Source: Pectinophora gossypiella (Eukaryota; Arthropoda; Insecta; Lepidoptera; Gelechiidae). Taken from it: a stretch of 64,000 nt of DNA. The notes below the pieces were generated by a model that had not been told where the DNA came from, did not search any database, and saw only the letters and a program-made list of their open reading frames with translations. Positions 50,485-59,889 of the stretch are shown piece by piece. The stretch's first letter is position 1; every line of letters begins with the position of its first letter. The translations under genes and the position numbers were made by a program. The DNA is taken from positions 14,735,438 through 14,799,437 of the forward strand of contig NC_065415.1 in NCBI RefSeq assembly GCF_024362695.1, read 5' to 3'.

Positions 50485-50815
50485 ATGATGATAGTCTATC
50501 TATCTATCTATATCAACCTAAATTTATATCCAATTTTGGACCTAGGCCTCTTCCATGTTTTTCCACCTCCGACGATTTGGGCTATCGACATCCAGTCATA
50601 TCCTACGTGCCGTGCGATGTCGTCCTTCCATCTCATTGGTGGTCTTCCTCTCGGTCTTGTGAATGCTCGTGGGCGCCACTCTAACAATATCCGGGTCCAT
50701 CTTTCTTCGCTCATTCGAGCAATGTGTCCCGCCCATCTCCACTTGCGTTCGGCAATTACTTTTACCACATCCCTAAACTTGGTTTTAGAACCAAAGTATT
50801 TCTCTTCCTTCTAAT
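50485..50815 (-). pseudogene. RTE-type LINE C-terminus with (GATA)n tail
   Basis: Minus frame 50768-50508: VKVIAERKWRWAGHIARMSE, ERWTRILLEWRPRAFTRPRG, RPPMRWKDDIARHVG, then a stop. W-x-W-x-GHIAR ... RW ... LEW-x-PR ... RW-x-DDI is the C-terminal signature of RTE-clade proteins. A (TAGA)n tail follows at 50507-50487. It is a different subfamily from 28130-28308. Upstream domains are missing. Confidence 0.82.
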
Positions 50816-51079
50816 GATGATAGTAAAAGTTAATATTTAGATTCCAAACGTGAGCCTCGTCGAGTGATAGTTGACAAACCCGCATTGGCTTCATAAACAT
50901 ACATACATACATACAAGTCTATGTATGGGCAGTGTATGGGAATATGTAATGGATTGACCACTGGCCACCTTATCGGATGTATGTCAATTGGACAGAAGTG
51001 GCGTGGAGTGGTTTTGTTATAAACTAATTATTGCTCGCGACTTTGTTCACCGCGGTAGAGCACCATTAAAACTGTATTT
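50816..51079. other. No recognised feature
   Basis: Short (CATA)n at 50898; otherwise plain. Confidence 0.45.
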
Positions 51080-51185
51080 TTTTAATGACACTTATTGTCG
51101 GTTTGCCTTAGATGACTTTAACTACTTGTCCAGACAAATGGGAAGCGCTAAGGGCTCTCACCCGGCAAAGTGGTACAAAAGTAGC
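51080..51185 (-). mobile_element. D retroposon 3' part, diverged
   Basis: GACTTTAACTACTTGTCCAG, CAAATGGGAAGCGCTAAGGG, with a T-run at the left end. Confidence 0.68.
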
Positions 51186-51997
51186 CAACACGTTGTGGAA
51201 TATTTTTATTTAGTTACAACATTGCTCTTATAATGATTTGGGGATCTGCCTACCCCAATTAAGATTATGGGCGCGGTTTTTTATGTAAAGAACATGCACA
51301 TCGCATTCACACTTTGGAAGAATTCACACAAGACAAGGTTTACGAGCTTTTAAGAATTATTCTGTAGTAATTTTCGGTCCAAAGACAACTCCATGGCTTT
51401 TTACCTGTCAATATTGAACATTCATTATCAATCAAGCAAGCTGATTGGCTGACAGCCGACCAATAGCAAGTTACGGCGACAAAATTGAATTTCGATTTTA
51501 TTGACGCCATCGAGTTATACTAAATATCGATATCATACGCCAATAATTCATGAACCGTTCACGGTAATGCGACATATTATAAAAGTTGCAATCACAAAAG
51601 GAATCGTGAAGGATCGAAGGTCTTTTTATTCTGGTCGCGTTCGATCATTAAATACTATTGATTTTTTTTGCGTATAATGTATGATGACGACTCTAGGTCT
51701 AGTTTTTATCGATTCGATATTTAAAATGTTTAAATAGTTTATTTATTTTAATTGATTAGTTAGTAGTTTCTTGGCAGCCATTTTTTTTTGTAATAAAAGG
51801 TAATAATTACGTTGCTATTCAAATAGTAAATGTTTTTTTTAAATAGGTTTACGTTTGACCACAATCGATGGAATGAAATCTATACATATAGAATGAGATC
51901 TCACTTCACGGTAAGTCAAAATAAAGCCTAAATTGGTATGCGCTTAACTAGTACATGCCTTTTACTTTAGTTTTGAGAAAAAGTGAATAGGTTTTTT
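51186..51997. other. No recognised feature
   Basis: 51240-51295 ends like a J-type block (CCTACCCCAATTAAGATTATGGGCG). The rest has no exon, repeat or RNA gene I can name. Confidence 0.5.
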
Positions 51998-52062
51998 AGC
52001 GTGTGGGTTGTGAGGTGAATCACCACCCTCATCAACCCTGGTGTCAGGGTTATTTAATAATA
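51998..52062 (-). mobile_element. SINE-B tail fragment
   Basis: GCGTGTGGGTTGTGAGGTGA and CCTGGTGTCAGGGTTATT. Confidence 0.7.
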
Positions 52063-52395
52063 ACCCTTAATAGGAATGCAATCCCGACTCGAGATTGCAA
52101 ATTCCAGATCCCGCGGGATTGGAAATATCAATTCCGCGAGATTCCGAAGTTATCGGGATCTCGTCAAAAAAGTAAAGTAAGGATGGCTGAAAACGACGAA
52201 AACTGTTTTTTTGTGATACTGAGGTTAATTAAAACAATTATTTCTTGACAGGAAACAAAAACCTTTATTCTTCAATATTACTAACTAAATAATTAAGGTT
52301 ACTTTGCAAATCAGCATAAACAAAACGGAAAGTATAACTCAAGGAGGTTCGTCCAATCCCGTCAATCTCCAATGGGATCTCGTCATATCATGCTT
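52063..52395. repeat. ATCCCG-rich repeat, split by LINE-G
   Basis: AATGCAATCCCGACTCGAGA, CAGATCCCGCGGGATTGG and ATCGGGATCTCGTC. A matching part (CGGGATTGATCCCG, GACGAGATCTCGC) follows the LINE-G copy at 52664-52700. Probably an older DNA element. Confidence 0.45.
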
Positions 52396-52655
52396 GCGCT
52401 CATACTTTATGTAAAAAAGCTATAAGATTAATGATTACCTAAATGATAAAAATGTCTGGTATTGAATGTGTTCCTCTAGTTATTAAATAACTTGTAATGT
52501 ACCCTCATTGATTTAAAAGATGTGTTGCTGTTGCAGTTTCTTGTCATTTCTTCTCCTCAGCCATAACACCTTGCGAAATGACGTAAATTCAAAAATGTTA
52601 CATTGACCTTCAACAAGTTTAACCATGATAATTACGTTGAATAAATGATTCTGAT
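52396..52655 (+). mobile_element. LINE-G 3' end with target-site duplication
   Basis: 3' UTR of LINE-G ending AATAAATGATTCTGAT. TCATGCTT at 52388-52395 and 52656-52663 is the likely 8-base duplication. It carries the same sequence as 3190-3425 and 101-275. Confidence 0.8.
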
Positions 52656-52663
52656 TCATGCTT

Positions 52664-53680
52664 CGGGATTGATCCCGAAAAATTAGACGAGATCTCGCAA
52701 GACGGCTCATGCATCGATTACTCTCTAACAACAGCACTAACTAGTTTTCGTTACGATGTCACTAGCACCCTAGTGGAAGCCGAGACATTTTTCTTACCTT
52801 TGATGGGTTTGCTCTTGGTCCCAGACCAACCAATTAGCCAATAAGCCAACCAATAAGTAATAAGTATTTTGACCAAAAAGTTAATAATTAACATAACGAA
52901 TATTTTTGTCAGGTCTGTTTTTATTGACGAGACTTACTTGGCCGGACAAAAAACCCGGTATCCTGACAGGTCTTGGATAGAGTTAGGTGTCACATTATTA
53001 TTATTGCGTATGGCATACAAAAAATAAAATATCCTGCGTGGATCAAATATCCAGCTTAAGCTCCCTTAACCAAGTCACATGAGGAAAATGAAATCACAAA
53101 GTACATTTTTTAAGTTTTATTATAAAATTGAAACGAGAGGAACATTATTTATTATAAGTAAAACAATGGTTACATCTTGCCTTGTTCGTAGTTCAACAAT
53201 ACTGTCAACAAAGTAACATAATATTATAAATGCTTCCACGATTCGTTACCGAATAAACCTGCGAACTGTCATAATTAAAAAAAAAACATTAAAAAAGAAA
53301 AAAGGACAGAAAAAAATAAAAATCAATAGGTTATAAAAGAATTTCAAAATGTGTGACGGAGTTCGAATTTCGAAAATAAAATAAAATAATTTTAATGAGC
53401 ATTTCCAAAATGAGCCTTGCATATTTTAATGTAATTCATTTTACCATTTTTAAAGATTACTTAAAAAAGTTTTTAATCAATAATTTAGCCTTTAAAACAT
53501 TCAAGCAATTTCTTCTACTTACATAAGTCAGTTACACATTACAGATCGCAGGCTATTATAGTAACTTTAAATATACAAAAATGATATTTTACACTCATTA
53601 TGAAGTTATTTATTACACGAACAAAATGGTAGTAAGTCTAAATTCACTAAAATAACATAAAATGCACTTACGATGTTTTG
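52664..53680. other. No gene; strongly AT-rich
   Basis: 52749-52772 is a MITE-E terminus (CGTTACGATGTCACTAGCAC). 53100-53680 could be the 3' UTR of the candidate exon that follows: AATAAA on the minus strand at 53614-53609, about 70 bases after its stop. Confidence 0.4.
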
Positions 53681-53900
53681 CTAAGGCGTTTTAAAAGAAA
53701 GACTTTTTACTATTTTTTTAACCGAGTCTTTATTATTGTTATCTCGCATGATCTTCACTGCTTGGCCGTTTAAGTATAGAGCCCTGAGAGTAATTCTTAA
53801 CTGGATCAGATCCATAACGTTTCTACTCAATAGTGTGATCTTATTTCGGTGAATTTTGGAAAGTGTTTTTTTTCTCAAATAATTGATAGGTAGATGCGCT
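53681..53900 (-). CDS. Candidate 3' coding exon, unidentified
   Basis: A minus-strand frame runs from a possible acceptor (GCGCCAACAG|CG, exon start near 53894) to a TAG at 53683-53681. It reads HLPINYLRKKTLSKIHRNKI, then NVMDLIQLRITLRALYLNGQ, AVKIMRDNNNK and KSLSFKTP. Composition is protein-like (basic, helical, no homopolymer runs), and an AATAAA lies 67 bases past the stop. Against it: the acceptor has no pyrimidine tract, MITE-K begins 25 bases upstream, and I recognise no family. It may be the last exon of a small gene, a relic, or chance. Confidence 0.28.
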
Positions 53901-53924
53901 GTTGGCGCCCAAAATCATTTTTTT

Positions 53925-54310
53925 TGTTTTGGTTTTCCCCGAAGGGTAAGGCAAAGGGAACTATGCCCATACAGCCATGTCTTACGTATTTTTTTTTCTT
54001 GATGATTAATGAAATGATGAAAGGTGATGATGATGAAACCTAAGCCCCCACCCTCGGAGTAGACTCCTACTCTGAACCCCAAACGAATTAACTCGAAAGT
54101 CCGCATAAACTTTCGAGTTATGAAGCGGCTTCCTGGCACGAAGCGAAAATAGGCAGATACACTTTGTTTATTGAATACTCCGATATAATAACACTCGCGA
54201 ATGTCTTCCGACTAACTTAATGCGATCATTAACCACAAAACACCACTTCGTATTAATTATTTAGATTATTCAATGAAGAAAGCAACCGTCCCGTTCCCGC
54301 CAAAAAGCTT
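53925..54310 (-). mobile_element. MITE-K, left of an inverted pair
   Basis: TTTTGGTTTTCCCCGAAGGG, AACTATGCCCATACAGCCAT, CCACCCTCGGAGTAGACTCC to CAACCGTCCCGTTCCCGCC. Same orientation as 37191-37600 and about 95% alike by eye. Confidence 0.78.
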
Positions 54311-54371
54311 TATAAAGTAAATAAAGGCCTCTATTCGATTTTCAAAAAATTAATTACATGAAGTAATTAAC

Positions 54372-54676
54372 ATTAAGTTAGTCGGAAAACATTCGCGACA
54401 GTGTTATATCAGAATATTCAATAAACAAAGTGTATCTGATCTACCTATTTTCGCTTCGTGCCAACAAGCCGCTTCATAACTCAAAAGTTTATGCGGACTT
54501 TTGAGTTAATTCGTTTGGGGTTCGGAGTAGGAGTCTCCTCCGAGGGTTGGGGGCTTAGGTTTCATCATCATCACCTTTCATCATTTCATTAATCATCAAG
54601 AAAAAAAAATACGTCAGACGTGGCTGTATGGGCATAGTTCCCTTTGCGTAACCCTTCGAGGAAAACAAAAAAAAAA
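54372..54676 (+). mobile_element. MITE-K, right of an inverted pair
   Basis: AAGTTAGTCGGAAAACATTC to CTTCGAGGAAAACAAAAAA is the complement of 53925-54223. The two copies flank about 150 bp and form arms of roughly 300 bp. Confidence 0.78.
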
Positions 54677-55251
54677 TGACTTTATAAAAAATGCGAAATA
54701 TATTCCACCTTTCGTAAAAGAACACTTTCAAAAATTCACTCATTTATCTTCTAACAAAATGTGAATGTGGCTCAAATATCATCGAATGATATGGTTACAT
54801 TATTTAGAAGGAAAAGCTTTATTTGGTACAAAAATACCTTTTATGTTATTTTTTATACAAACATCAATAACTTATCTACCTACTTAATTTGATACAATAA
54901 ATTAAATGTTTAATACAATGATTTAACTTGTTTTATATTTTTATTTTGTTTATTTTTATAGGTTTGATTACTACTGGTAATTCATGATGGACCATATAAT
55001 TAGGAAGAAAAATGTGTTTTTTTTTTAATCTTTGTTTAGTTCTGCCCATCCCTTTAGTTCTTCGGGCAAGACTTTACGGTATGTTAATTACCCTCGGGTC
55101 GCATCTGTAAAAAACCGGACCTGTCAAATCTTCAAGTTAGTTAAGCGGACCCTGTGAGAAACGGGATAAAGCAACGGAGACGATGATGTTAATCATCAGA
55201 GTATCATTAAAAGTTCAAACAAAGAAACATAAGCTCACGACTATCAGAATC
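54677..55251. other. No gene; SINE-H fragment at 55085-55195
   Basis: 55110-55175 (GGACCTGTCAAATCTTCAAG, CCCTGTGAGAAACGGGATAA) is SINE-H on the plus strand. Minus-strand frame SEFLKVFFYERWNIFRIFYK (54743-54680) precedes MITE-K but is short and unsupported. Confidence 0.45.
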
Positions 55252-55310
55252 AGAATCAGAATCATTTATTCAACGTAATTATCATGGATAAACTTGTTGA
55301 AGGTCAATAT
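55252..55310 (-). mobile_element. LINE-G tail with (CAGAAT)n
   Basis: CAGAATCAGAATCAGAATCA then TTATTCAACGTAATTATCAT and ACTTGTTGAAGGTCAATA, the LINE-G 3' end in reverse with its hexamer tail. Confidence 0.75.
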
Positions 55311-55482
55311 ATTCCCAATAGGGGTAGCCAGAGGTACTTCCATCGCAAGATGAACTAAGTACCCACACGTCATCGAGCTTTCAGTTAGACCAGCCTGATA
55401 GGTGGTGACTCTATTAAGTGGGACTTGAACACACAGATGTGATGCTATGTTATGTTATTACCTAGGCAAGGAACGGCAAGGA
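55311..55482 (-). repeat. J-type block left of the solo LTR
   Basis: GGGGTAGCCAGAGGTACTTC and CATCGCAAGATGAACTAAGT, repeated in diverged form right of the LTR at 55745-55815 (GGGGTAGTCAGAGGCACATC). Confidence 0.5.
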
Positions 55483-55726
55483 TGTGCTGCCGCCAAAGGA
55501 TGTTTTCGGGGTACCGAACTGAGCATAGTACCCCGCTAGCCACAAGTTGGTTGTGTGACTAGGGATCGACGATCCAACGGTGTTATGTTGGAAGTTGTAT
55601 ATATGCGTCTTGCTGTGTAAACTTCGATATCGCGTTTCACGACTGCTTGAAGACTGCATTATTGAATGTGGCGCCATCTGTTGCATGTGAGCGGAACTAT
55701 GTGGCCAACTAGTTGGGTCCGCCACA
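55483..55726 (-). mobile_element. Solo LTR, 244 bp
   Basis: Complement begins TGTGGCGGACCC and ends GGCGGCAGCACA, with the same length and TATA-like box (GCATATATACAAC) as 3619-3862. About 95% alike by eye. No internal retrotransposon sequence adjoins it. Confidence 0.72.
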
Positions 55727-56051
55727 TTATATATCATAAGTTCACAACTACGTTGACAATAGGGGTAGTCAGAGGCACATCCATCGTAAGATGAAATAAG
55801 TAACAACGTCTCACTGAGCTTCTCTTTCCAATGAAAAATACTTAAAAAACTTCACTATTATTTATTATATTTAATGAATCAATGAAAAGTAACTTTTAAT
55901 AAATTCATTCAAAGATTCCCAACCCAATAGTGATAAGACATTAAAACCTGTAAAATACAAACACATATTTCTTCCCAATATGGTTAGTTAAGATATATAT
56001 CTTTTCAGATGGAATCTTCTAGTAAACAAACATGGCGGTTATTATTTATGT
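55727..56051. other. No recognised feature beyond the J-type block
   Basis: AT-rich; ends in the left copy of the SINE-C target-site duplication. Confidence 0.5.
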
Positions 56052-56341
56052 CCTCATCAGCCCATTAACGTCCCCACTGCTTGAGTACGGGCCTTCCCTA
56101 TGGATGCATAGGGAGATCGGGCCTTAACCCATCACGCGGGTCCAGTGCGGATTGATGGTTATTAATGACTGCTAATGCAGCCGGGACCAACGGCTTAACG
56201 TGCCTTACGAAGCACGGAGGAGCTCGAGATGAAAACTTTTTATTTTTTTGTGGTCACCGACCTTTGCGAAAGTTGCTTAACTTCAACAATCGCAGACCGA
56301 GCGTGTTTACTGCTGCGCCACCGAGCTCCTCTTTTATGTAT
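56052..56341 (-). mobile_element. SINE-C, full length
   Basis: Flanked by the 13-base repeat TTATTATTTATGT (56039-56051, 56342-56354). CATCAGCCCATTAACGTCCC tail at the left; head complement GCGCCACCGAGCTCC at the right. Confidence 0.9.
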
Positions 56342-56354
56342 TTATTATTTATGT

Positions 56355-56576
56355 ATTAAATCTTAATACTAAATAATAATATATAATTTAGCAATGCCTT
56401 GCAAAACTGTTTGTCTGCAGGAACAAGTCTCTGATAGTAAAATATACATTTAATAGTAATATGTATAATAATATGATGTATATGAATTGAAGTAATGATT
56501 TCAAAATTTGATCATTTTTAACAAACCAAGCGCCATAACTAATGTTAAGTATGTGATTTTAAAACATTTCGTTTCA
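56355..56576. other. No recognised feature
   Basis: AT-rich. Confidence 0.5.
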
Positions 56577-56872
56577 AGTCTTCTTATTTTGTAGGTGTAT
56601 TACCAACCTCATCAACCCTGGTGTCAGGGTTATGATTGGGCCGCCAAAAGCCCCTGACATGACTCACGTAACAGCTAGGTACATACTTACATCAGTAAGT
56701 AGTAACCGGGTCCAATGGCTTAACGTGCAATCAGGTGATCAGCCTGTAATGTCCTAACCAAACTAGGGATCACAAAGTGATTTTTGTGATATGTCCCCAC
56801 CGGGTTTTGAAACCGGCGCCTCTGGATTGTGTGTTTGACGCTCAACCACTGAACCACGGAGTTTTAAGTGAA
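56577..56872 (-). mobile_element. SINE-B, with internal deletion
   Basis: CATCAACCCTGGTGTCAGGG tail; ACGTGCAATCAGGTGATCAG shows loss of about 35 body bases; head complement CTCAACCACTGAACCACGG. Confidence 0.82.
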
Positions 56873-57344
56873 AAATACGCTGTGATTTTAGCGGGAAAAT
56901 AAGTAACAGTGTCAATTATTTGTTTACTAGAAGAGTCTATCTTAAAAAGATATACTTTACAATTGATAACTTTAGAATGACAAAGTGTATTCTATATGAG
57001 CGAATGCAGTTAAGCGGATACAAATTCCAAATAGCACTTTGGTAAACGGTTTTTTTTTTATAATATTACTTAATTTTCGCAGGACATATGCTGTATACTC
57101 CCCGCATCAGTCAACTGAAAAAAAAAAACTTTTATTTAAATTGATTTTTATTTTCTTTATGGAAAGAGAATTTCGTAATTTAAAATTATGACGGTCAGAA
57201 CGAAAGGCCAGTATGTGCAGAGTTTGTACTCTGCTACAAAAAAATACAAAAAATTGATTACTTAATGTAAAAAAAAATCTGTGGATTTAGTATCACGCTT
57301 ATATCCCCAAAGGGGAATAATATAGTCCACACCTCGCCAGCTTG
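56873..57344. other. No recognised feature
   Basis: AT-rich with several A-runs. Plain intergenic sequence. Confidence 0.5.
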
Positions 57345-57445
57345 GTGCAGATCACAAAGCGATATTTTGTGATTTGTCCCCACCGGGATTCGAACCCGAG
57401 ACCTCCGTGATCGTTAGTCCAACGCTAAAATACTGAACCATGTCG
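57345..57445 (-). mobile_element. SINE-B head
   Basis: GTCCCCACCGGGATTCGAAC and CCAACGCTAAAATACTGAAC, the tRNA-like 5' 100 bases in reverse. Confidence 0.75.
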
Positions 57446-57458
57446 TTTGTTTTATACA

Positions 57459-57655
57459 GGGTGTTAGTGACATCGTAACGAATACTGAACATAATATCAA
57501 GTGGAATAATTTTCCATCACAAAACTCATGTTATTTTTTAATTATTTTCAATTCTATACTTTTGCGACGGAACATTCCACTTGTTATTATCTCAAAATAA
57601 TGAGTTGAATTACCCCCCTCAATACTCGTTACGATGTCACTTACACCTACAAGTA
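57459..57655. mobile_element. MITE-E, full length
   Basis: Ends ACAGGGTGTTAGTGACATCG and CGTTACGATGTCACTTACAC are inverted repeats; inner pair AAGTGGAATAATTTTCC / GGAACATTCCACTT. First of six copies in 5.7 kb. Confidence 0.85.
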
Positions 57656-57683
57656 CGTAATGGTAGCCATACAAGTGCGTATG

Positions 57684-57909
57684 AGTGTTAGTGACACCGT
57701 AACAAATACTGAAAGAGATGAATTAGACTATGCTTCTGAATTGATATCAAGTGGAATTTCCTGTAGGAAATTTCATAAAATTTTAGTGTTTTTTTAAATT
57801 ATTTTCAGTTCCATACTTTTGCGACGGGAAATTCCACTTGATATCAACTCAGAGTCATGGTCAGAATCATCTCTCAAAGTTTTCGTTACCACGTCACTAA
57901 CACCTTGTA
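57684..57909. mobile_element. MITE-E, full length
   Basis: AGTGTTAGTGACACCGTAAC to CACGTCACTAACACCTTGTA, with the TTGCGACGGGAAATTCCAC core. Confidence 0.85.
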
Positions 57910-57917
57910 TAGTGTAT

Positions 57918-58231
57918 CATCATCAACATCATCATCATCGTCAGCCCATTAACGTCCCCACTGCTGGGACACGGGCCTTCCCTATGGGTGGATAGGGAGA
58001 GATCGGGCCTTAAACCATCACGCGGGCCCAGTGCGGATTGATGGTTATTAACGACTGCTAATGCAGCCGGAACCAACGGCTTAACGTGATTTCCGAAGCA
58101 CGGAGGAGCTCGAGATGAAAACTTTTTTTTTTGTGGTCACCCATGCTATGACCGGCTTTTGCGAAAGTTGCTTAACTCCAACAATCGCAGACCGAGCGCG
58201 TTTACCGCTGCGCCACCGAGCTCCTCTGTAC
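57918..58231 (-). mobile_element. SINE-C inserted just downstream of a stop codon
   Basis: Flanked by GTATAGTGTAT at 57907-57917 and 58232-58242. Long (ATC)n tail at the left, intact head at the right. It starts 27 bases after the stop codon of the right-hand gene (58259), in the same transcriptional direction, and its left duplication overlaps the end of MITE-E. Confidence 0.92.
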
Positions 58232-58258
58232 GTATAGTGTATTACCTGTAATCTCCGG

Positions 58259-58416
58259 TCACTTCCGCGTTCCAGTGCTCAGATCCTGGAGTTCGCTGCT
58301 GTCATCACTGGACGCGCCGACTGGACAACCGTTGGTGCTGGACGGGTTACCAGCAGCCGCCGCCATCGCCATTGACAGGGGGATCGTTATAAACTGCGGC
58401 TGGGTTGATGATGATG
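58259..58416 (-). CDS. Last coding exon of an unidentified Ser/Gln-rich gene
   Basis: The minus strand has a strong acceptor (TTCTCTTCCAG|CA at 58418-58417). The two bases CA complete a codon started in the previous exon (G + CA, Ala). Then SSSTQPQFITIPLSMAMAAA and AGNPSSTNGCPVGASSDDSS lead to LQDLSTGTRK and a TGA at 58261-58259. The exon may run on to a donor (ACAG|GTAATA, 58247), giving a spliced 3' UTR only 12 bases after the stop; otherwise the UTR runs into SINE-C. Seen: splice sites, phase, stop. A polar, Ser-rich tail of this kind is common in transcription regulators, but I recognise no domain and give no name. Confidence 0.8.
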
Positions 58417-58480
58417 CTGGAAGAGAACAGAAGGTGAAGAAAACTTAAAGAGAGACGTTGAAAATTGAATGTGATGCGTG

Positions 58481-58481
<1 letters not shown>

Positions 58482-58561
<80 letters not shown>

Positions 58562-58571
58562 TGTGTGTGTG
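58482..58571 (+). repeat. (TG)n microsatellite in an intron
   Basis: About 45 TG units with a single GCGC interruption near 58558, ending 65 bases upstream (in gene terms) of the last exon's acceptor. Likely length-polymorphic. The CA strand is transcribed. Confidence 0.95.
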
Positions 58572-58881
58572 ATGTCATGTCATTTTATGTCAGTCCCATA
58601 CATTTTTTCACTTTAAATTAAAACACTATCGCATTGACATATTTGATATTAAGTAAAACGTACAGTTTTACATACATTCATACATAAACTAATACATTCA
58701 TACACGCCTATTTCCTACCGTAAGCAGAGACTATGGAATTCCATTTGCTTCGATCGTGACACACTTCGCTTGCTTCTTCCTCATTCATCAATCGTTTTAT
58801 ACACGCACGCCGGTTCAGAGTAGATCGTACTAAACCTTTTCTAAAGACATCTATCTCTACATCTATCTTTTAGGTATATTT
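58572..58881. other. Two repeat fragments in the intron
   Basis: 58600-58680 holds ATCGCATTGACATATTTGAT, a piece of the foldback at 21337. 58683-58840 (AGCAGAGACTATGGAATTCC, CGCCGGTTCAGAGTAGATCG) is the reverse of 15195-15335. Confidence 0.55.
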
Positions 58882-59042
58882 TAGACCTGGGTCTAAAAAG
58901 GCCACTCTAAATCCAAAAAGCAAAATTGCAATTAGAATTTGCGCATACAAAAGTAGGTAAGTGCGCAATGTCAAGAAATATCAAATAGCAATATTGCTTT
59001 TTGACATGAATTACTTCGATATGGCCTTTTTAACCCCCCTGA
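58882..59042. mobile_element. MITE-I, full length, in the intron
   Basis: GACCTGGGTCTAAAAAGGCC to GATATGGCCTTTTTAACCCC, with AGCAATATTGC in the right arm. Confidence 0.82.
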
Positions 59043-59154
59043 TACAGTGTGTAGTCGCTTTGTAATATATGTAAGTGTTATTTTGACTCCACGAATATGT
59101 CTACTAAATTGACACGGATTAGAAAGTAAGAAGAAAGAAACGTTTATTATGCAG

Positions 59155-59393
59155 GGTGTTAGTGACATCGTAACGAAAACTTTGAGGGATGGTTCAGGTC
59201 ATTATTCTGAATTAATATCAAATATAATTTTACATCGTAAAAGTAAATATGTAGAATTGAAAATAATTTAAATAAACACAAAAAAAAACATGAATTATGC
59301 GACGGAAAATTTCACTTGATATCAACTCAGAATCATGGTCTGAATTATCCCCCTGAGTATTCGTTACGATGTTACTAACAGCCTGTATAGGAA
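59155..59393. mobile_element. MITE-E, full length, in the intron
   Basis: AGGGTGTTAGTGACATCGTA to GTTACGATGTTACTAACAGC. Confidence 0.85.
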
Positions 59394-59635
59394 CACCACA
59401 GTAACAGATATGAAACCAAACACGGTATAAAACATAACTTACAATCAAAACACGTAATAAAAACAATTTACACAAGAGAGTACAAATAAATAGACAAATT
59501 GTAATTGAGTGTATGGACTGGCCAACAATGGTGATGGTGTCCTTGATATAAGGGCCCCAGTCAGCATAAGCCGCAGCGCCAGCTACGACCCTGGCTGGTA
59601 TTCTGTGGACCCTGCTTAGTGAGGATTATACTTAC

Positions 59636-59889
59636 CACCTTCCTGTCCTTGATTCGCCAGTCCCAATATAAAGCTATGCGGGTATCCCATAGCCAAGTTT
59701 CCTAGTCCAAGGTTAGATCCGAGTCCGTCTAAGCCCACTCCAGCTAGCACTCCAGAATGGTACAACATGGCGCCGCCCGGCAGATCGATTTTAGGCAAAA
59801 TCTTCGGCAAGTTCTGTTGGTGCGGCTTACTGCTGTCTGGTTCCTGGGTTGATGACGATGTCGATGCTTGAGGGTCGTTGGGGTGGTCC
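59636..59889 (-). CDS. Penultimate exon of the unidentified Ser/Gln-rich gene
   Basis: 254 nt between acceptor TTATCATTCCAG (ends 59890) and donor G|GTAAGTATAA (59635-59634). The first base completes CG|G (Arg) from the previous exon. Then DHPNDPQASTSSSTQEPDSS, KPHQQNLPKILPKIDLPGGA and MLYHSGVLAGVGLDGLGSNL lead to GLGNLAMGYPHSFILGLANQ and GQEG. The last base starts the Ala codon finished at 58416. A Ser/Thr/Gln-rich first half and a Gly/Leu-rich second half with no Cys/His clusters argue against zinc fingers here. The intron phases (2, then 1) fit on both sides, and all four splice sites are consensus, so this is a real gene structure. Function unknown. Confidence 0.85.

Noticed and set aside
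50398..50814. 138-codon plus-strand frame
   Set aside because: Antisense shadow of the RTE C-terminus on the minus strand, which has the recognisable motif.
58482..58571. CRISPR or other spaced repeat array
   Set aside because: Simple dinucleotide tract without spacers. No spaced direct-repeat array was found anywhere in the window.
58387..58578. Frame with a (TH)n protein
   Set aside because: Translation of the TG/CA microsatellite.
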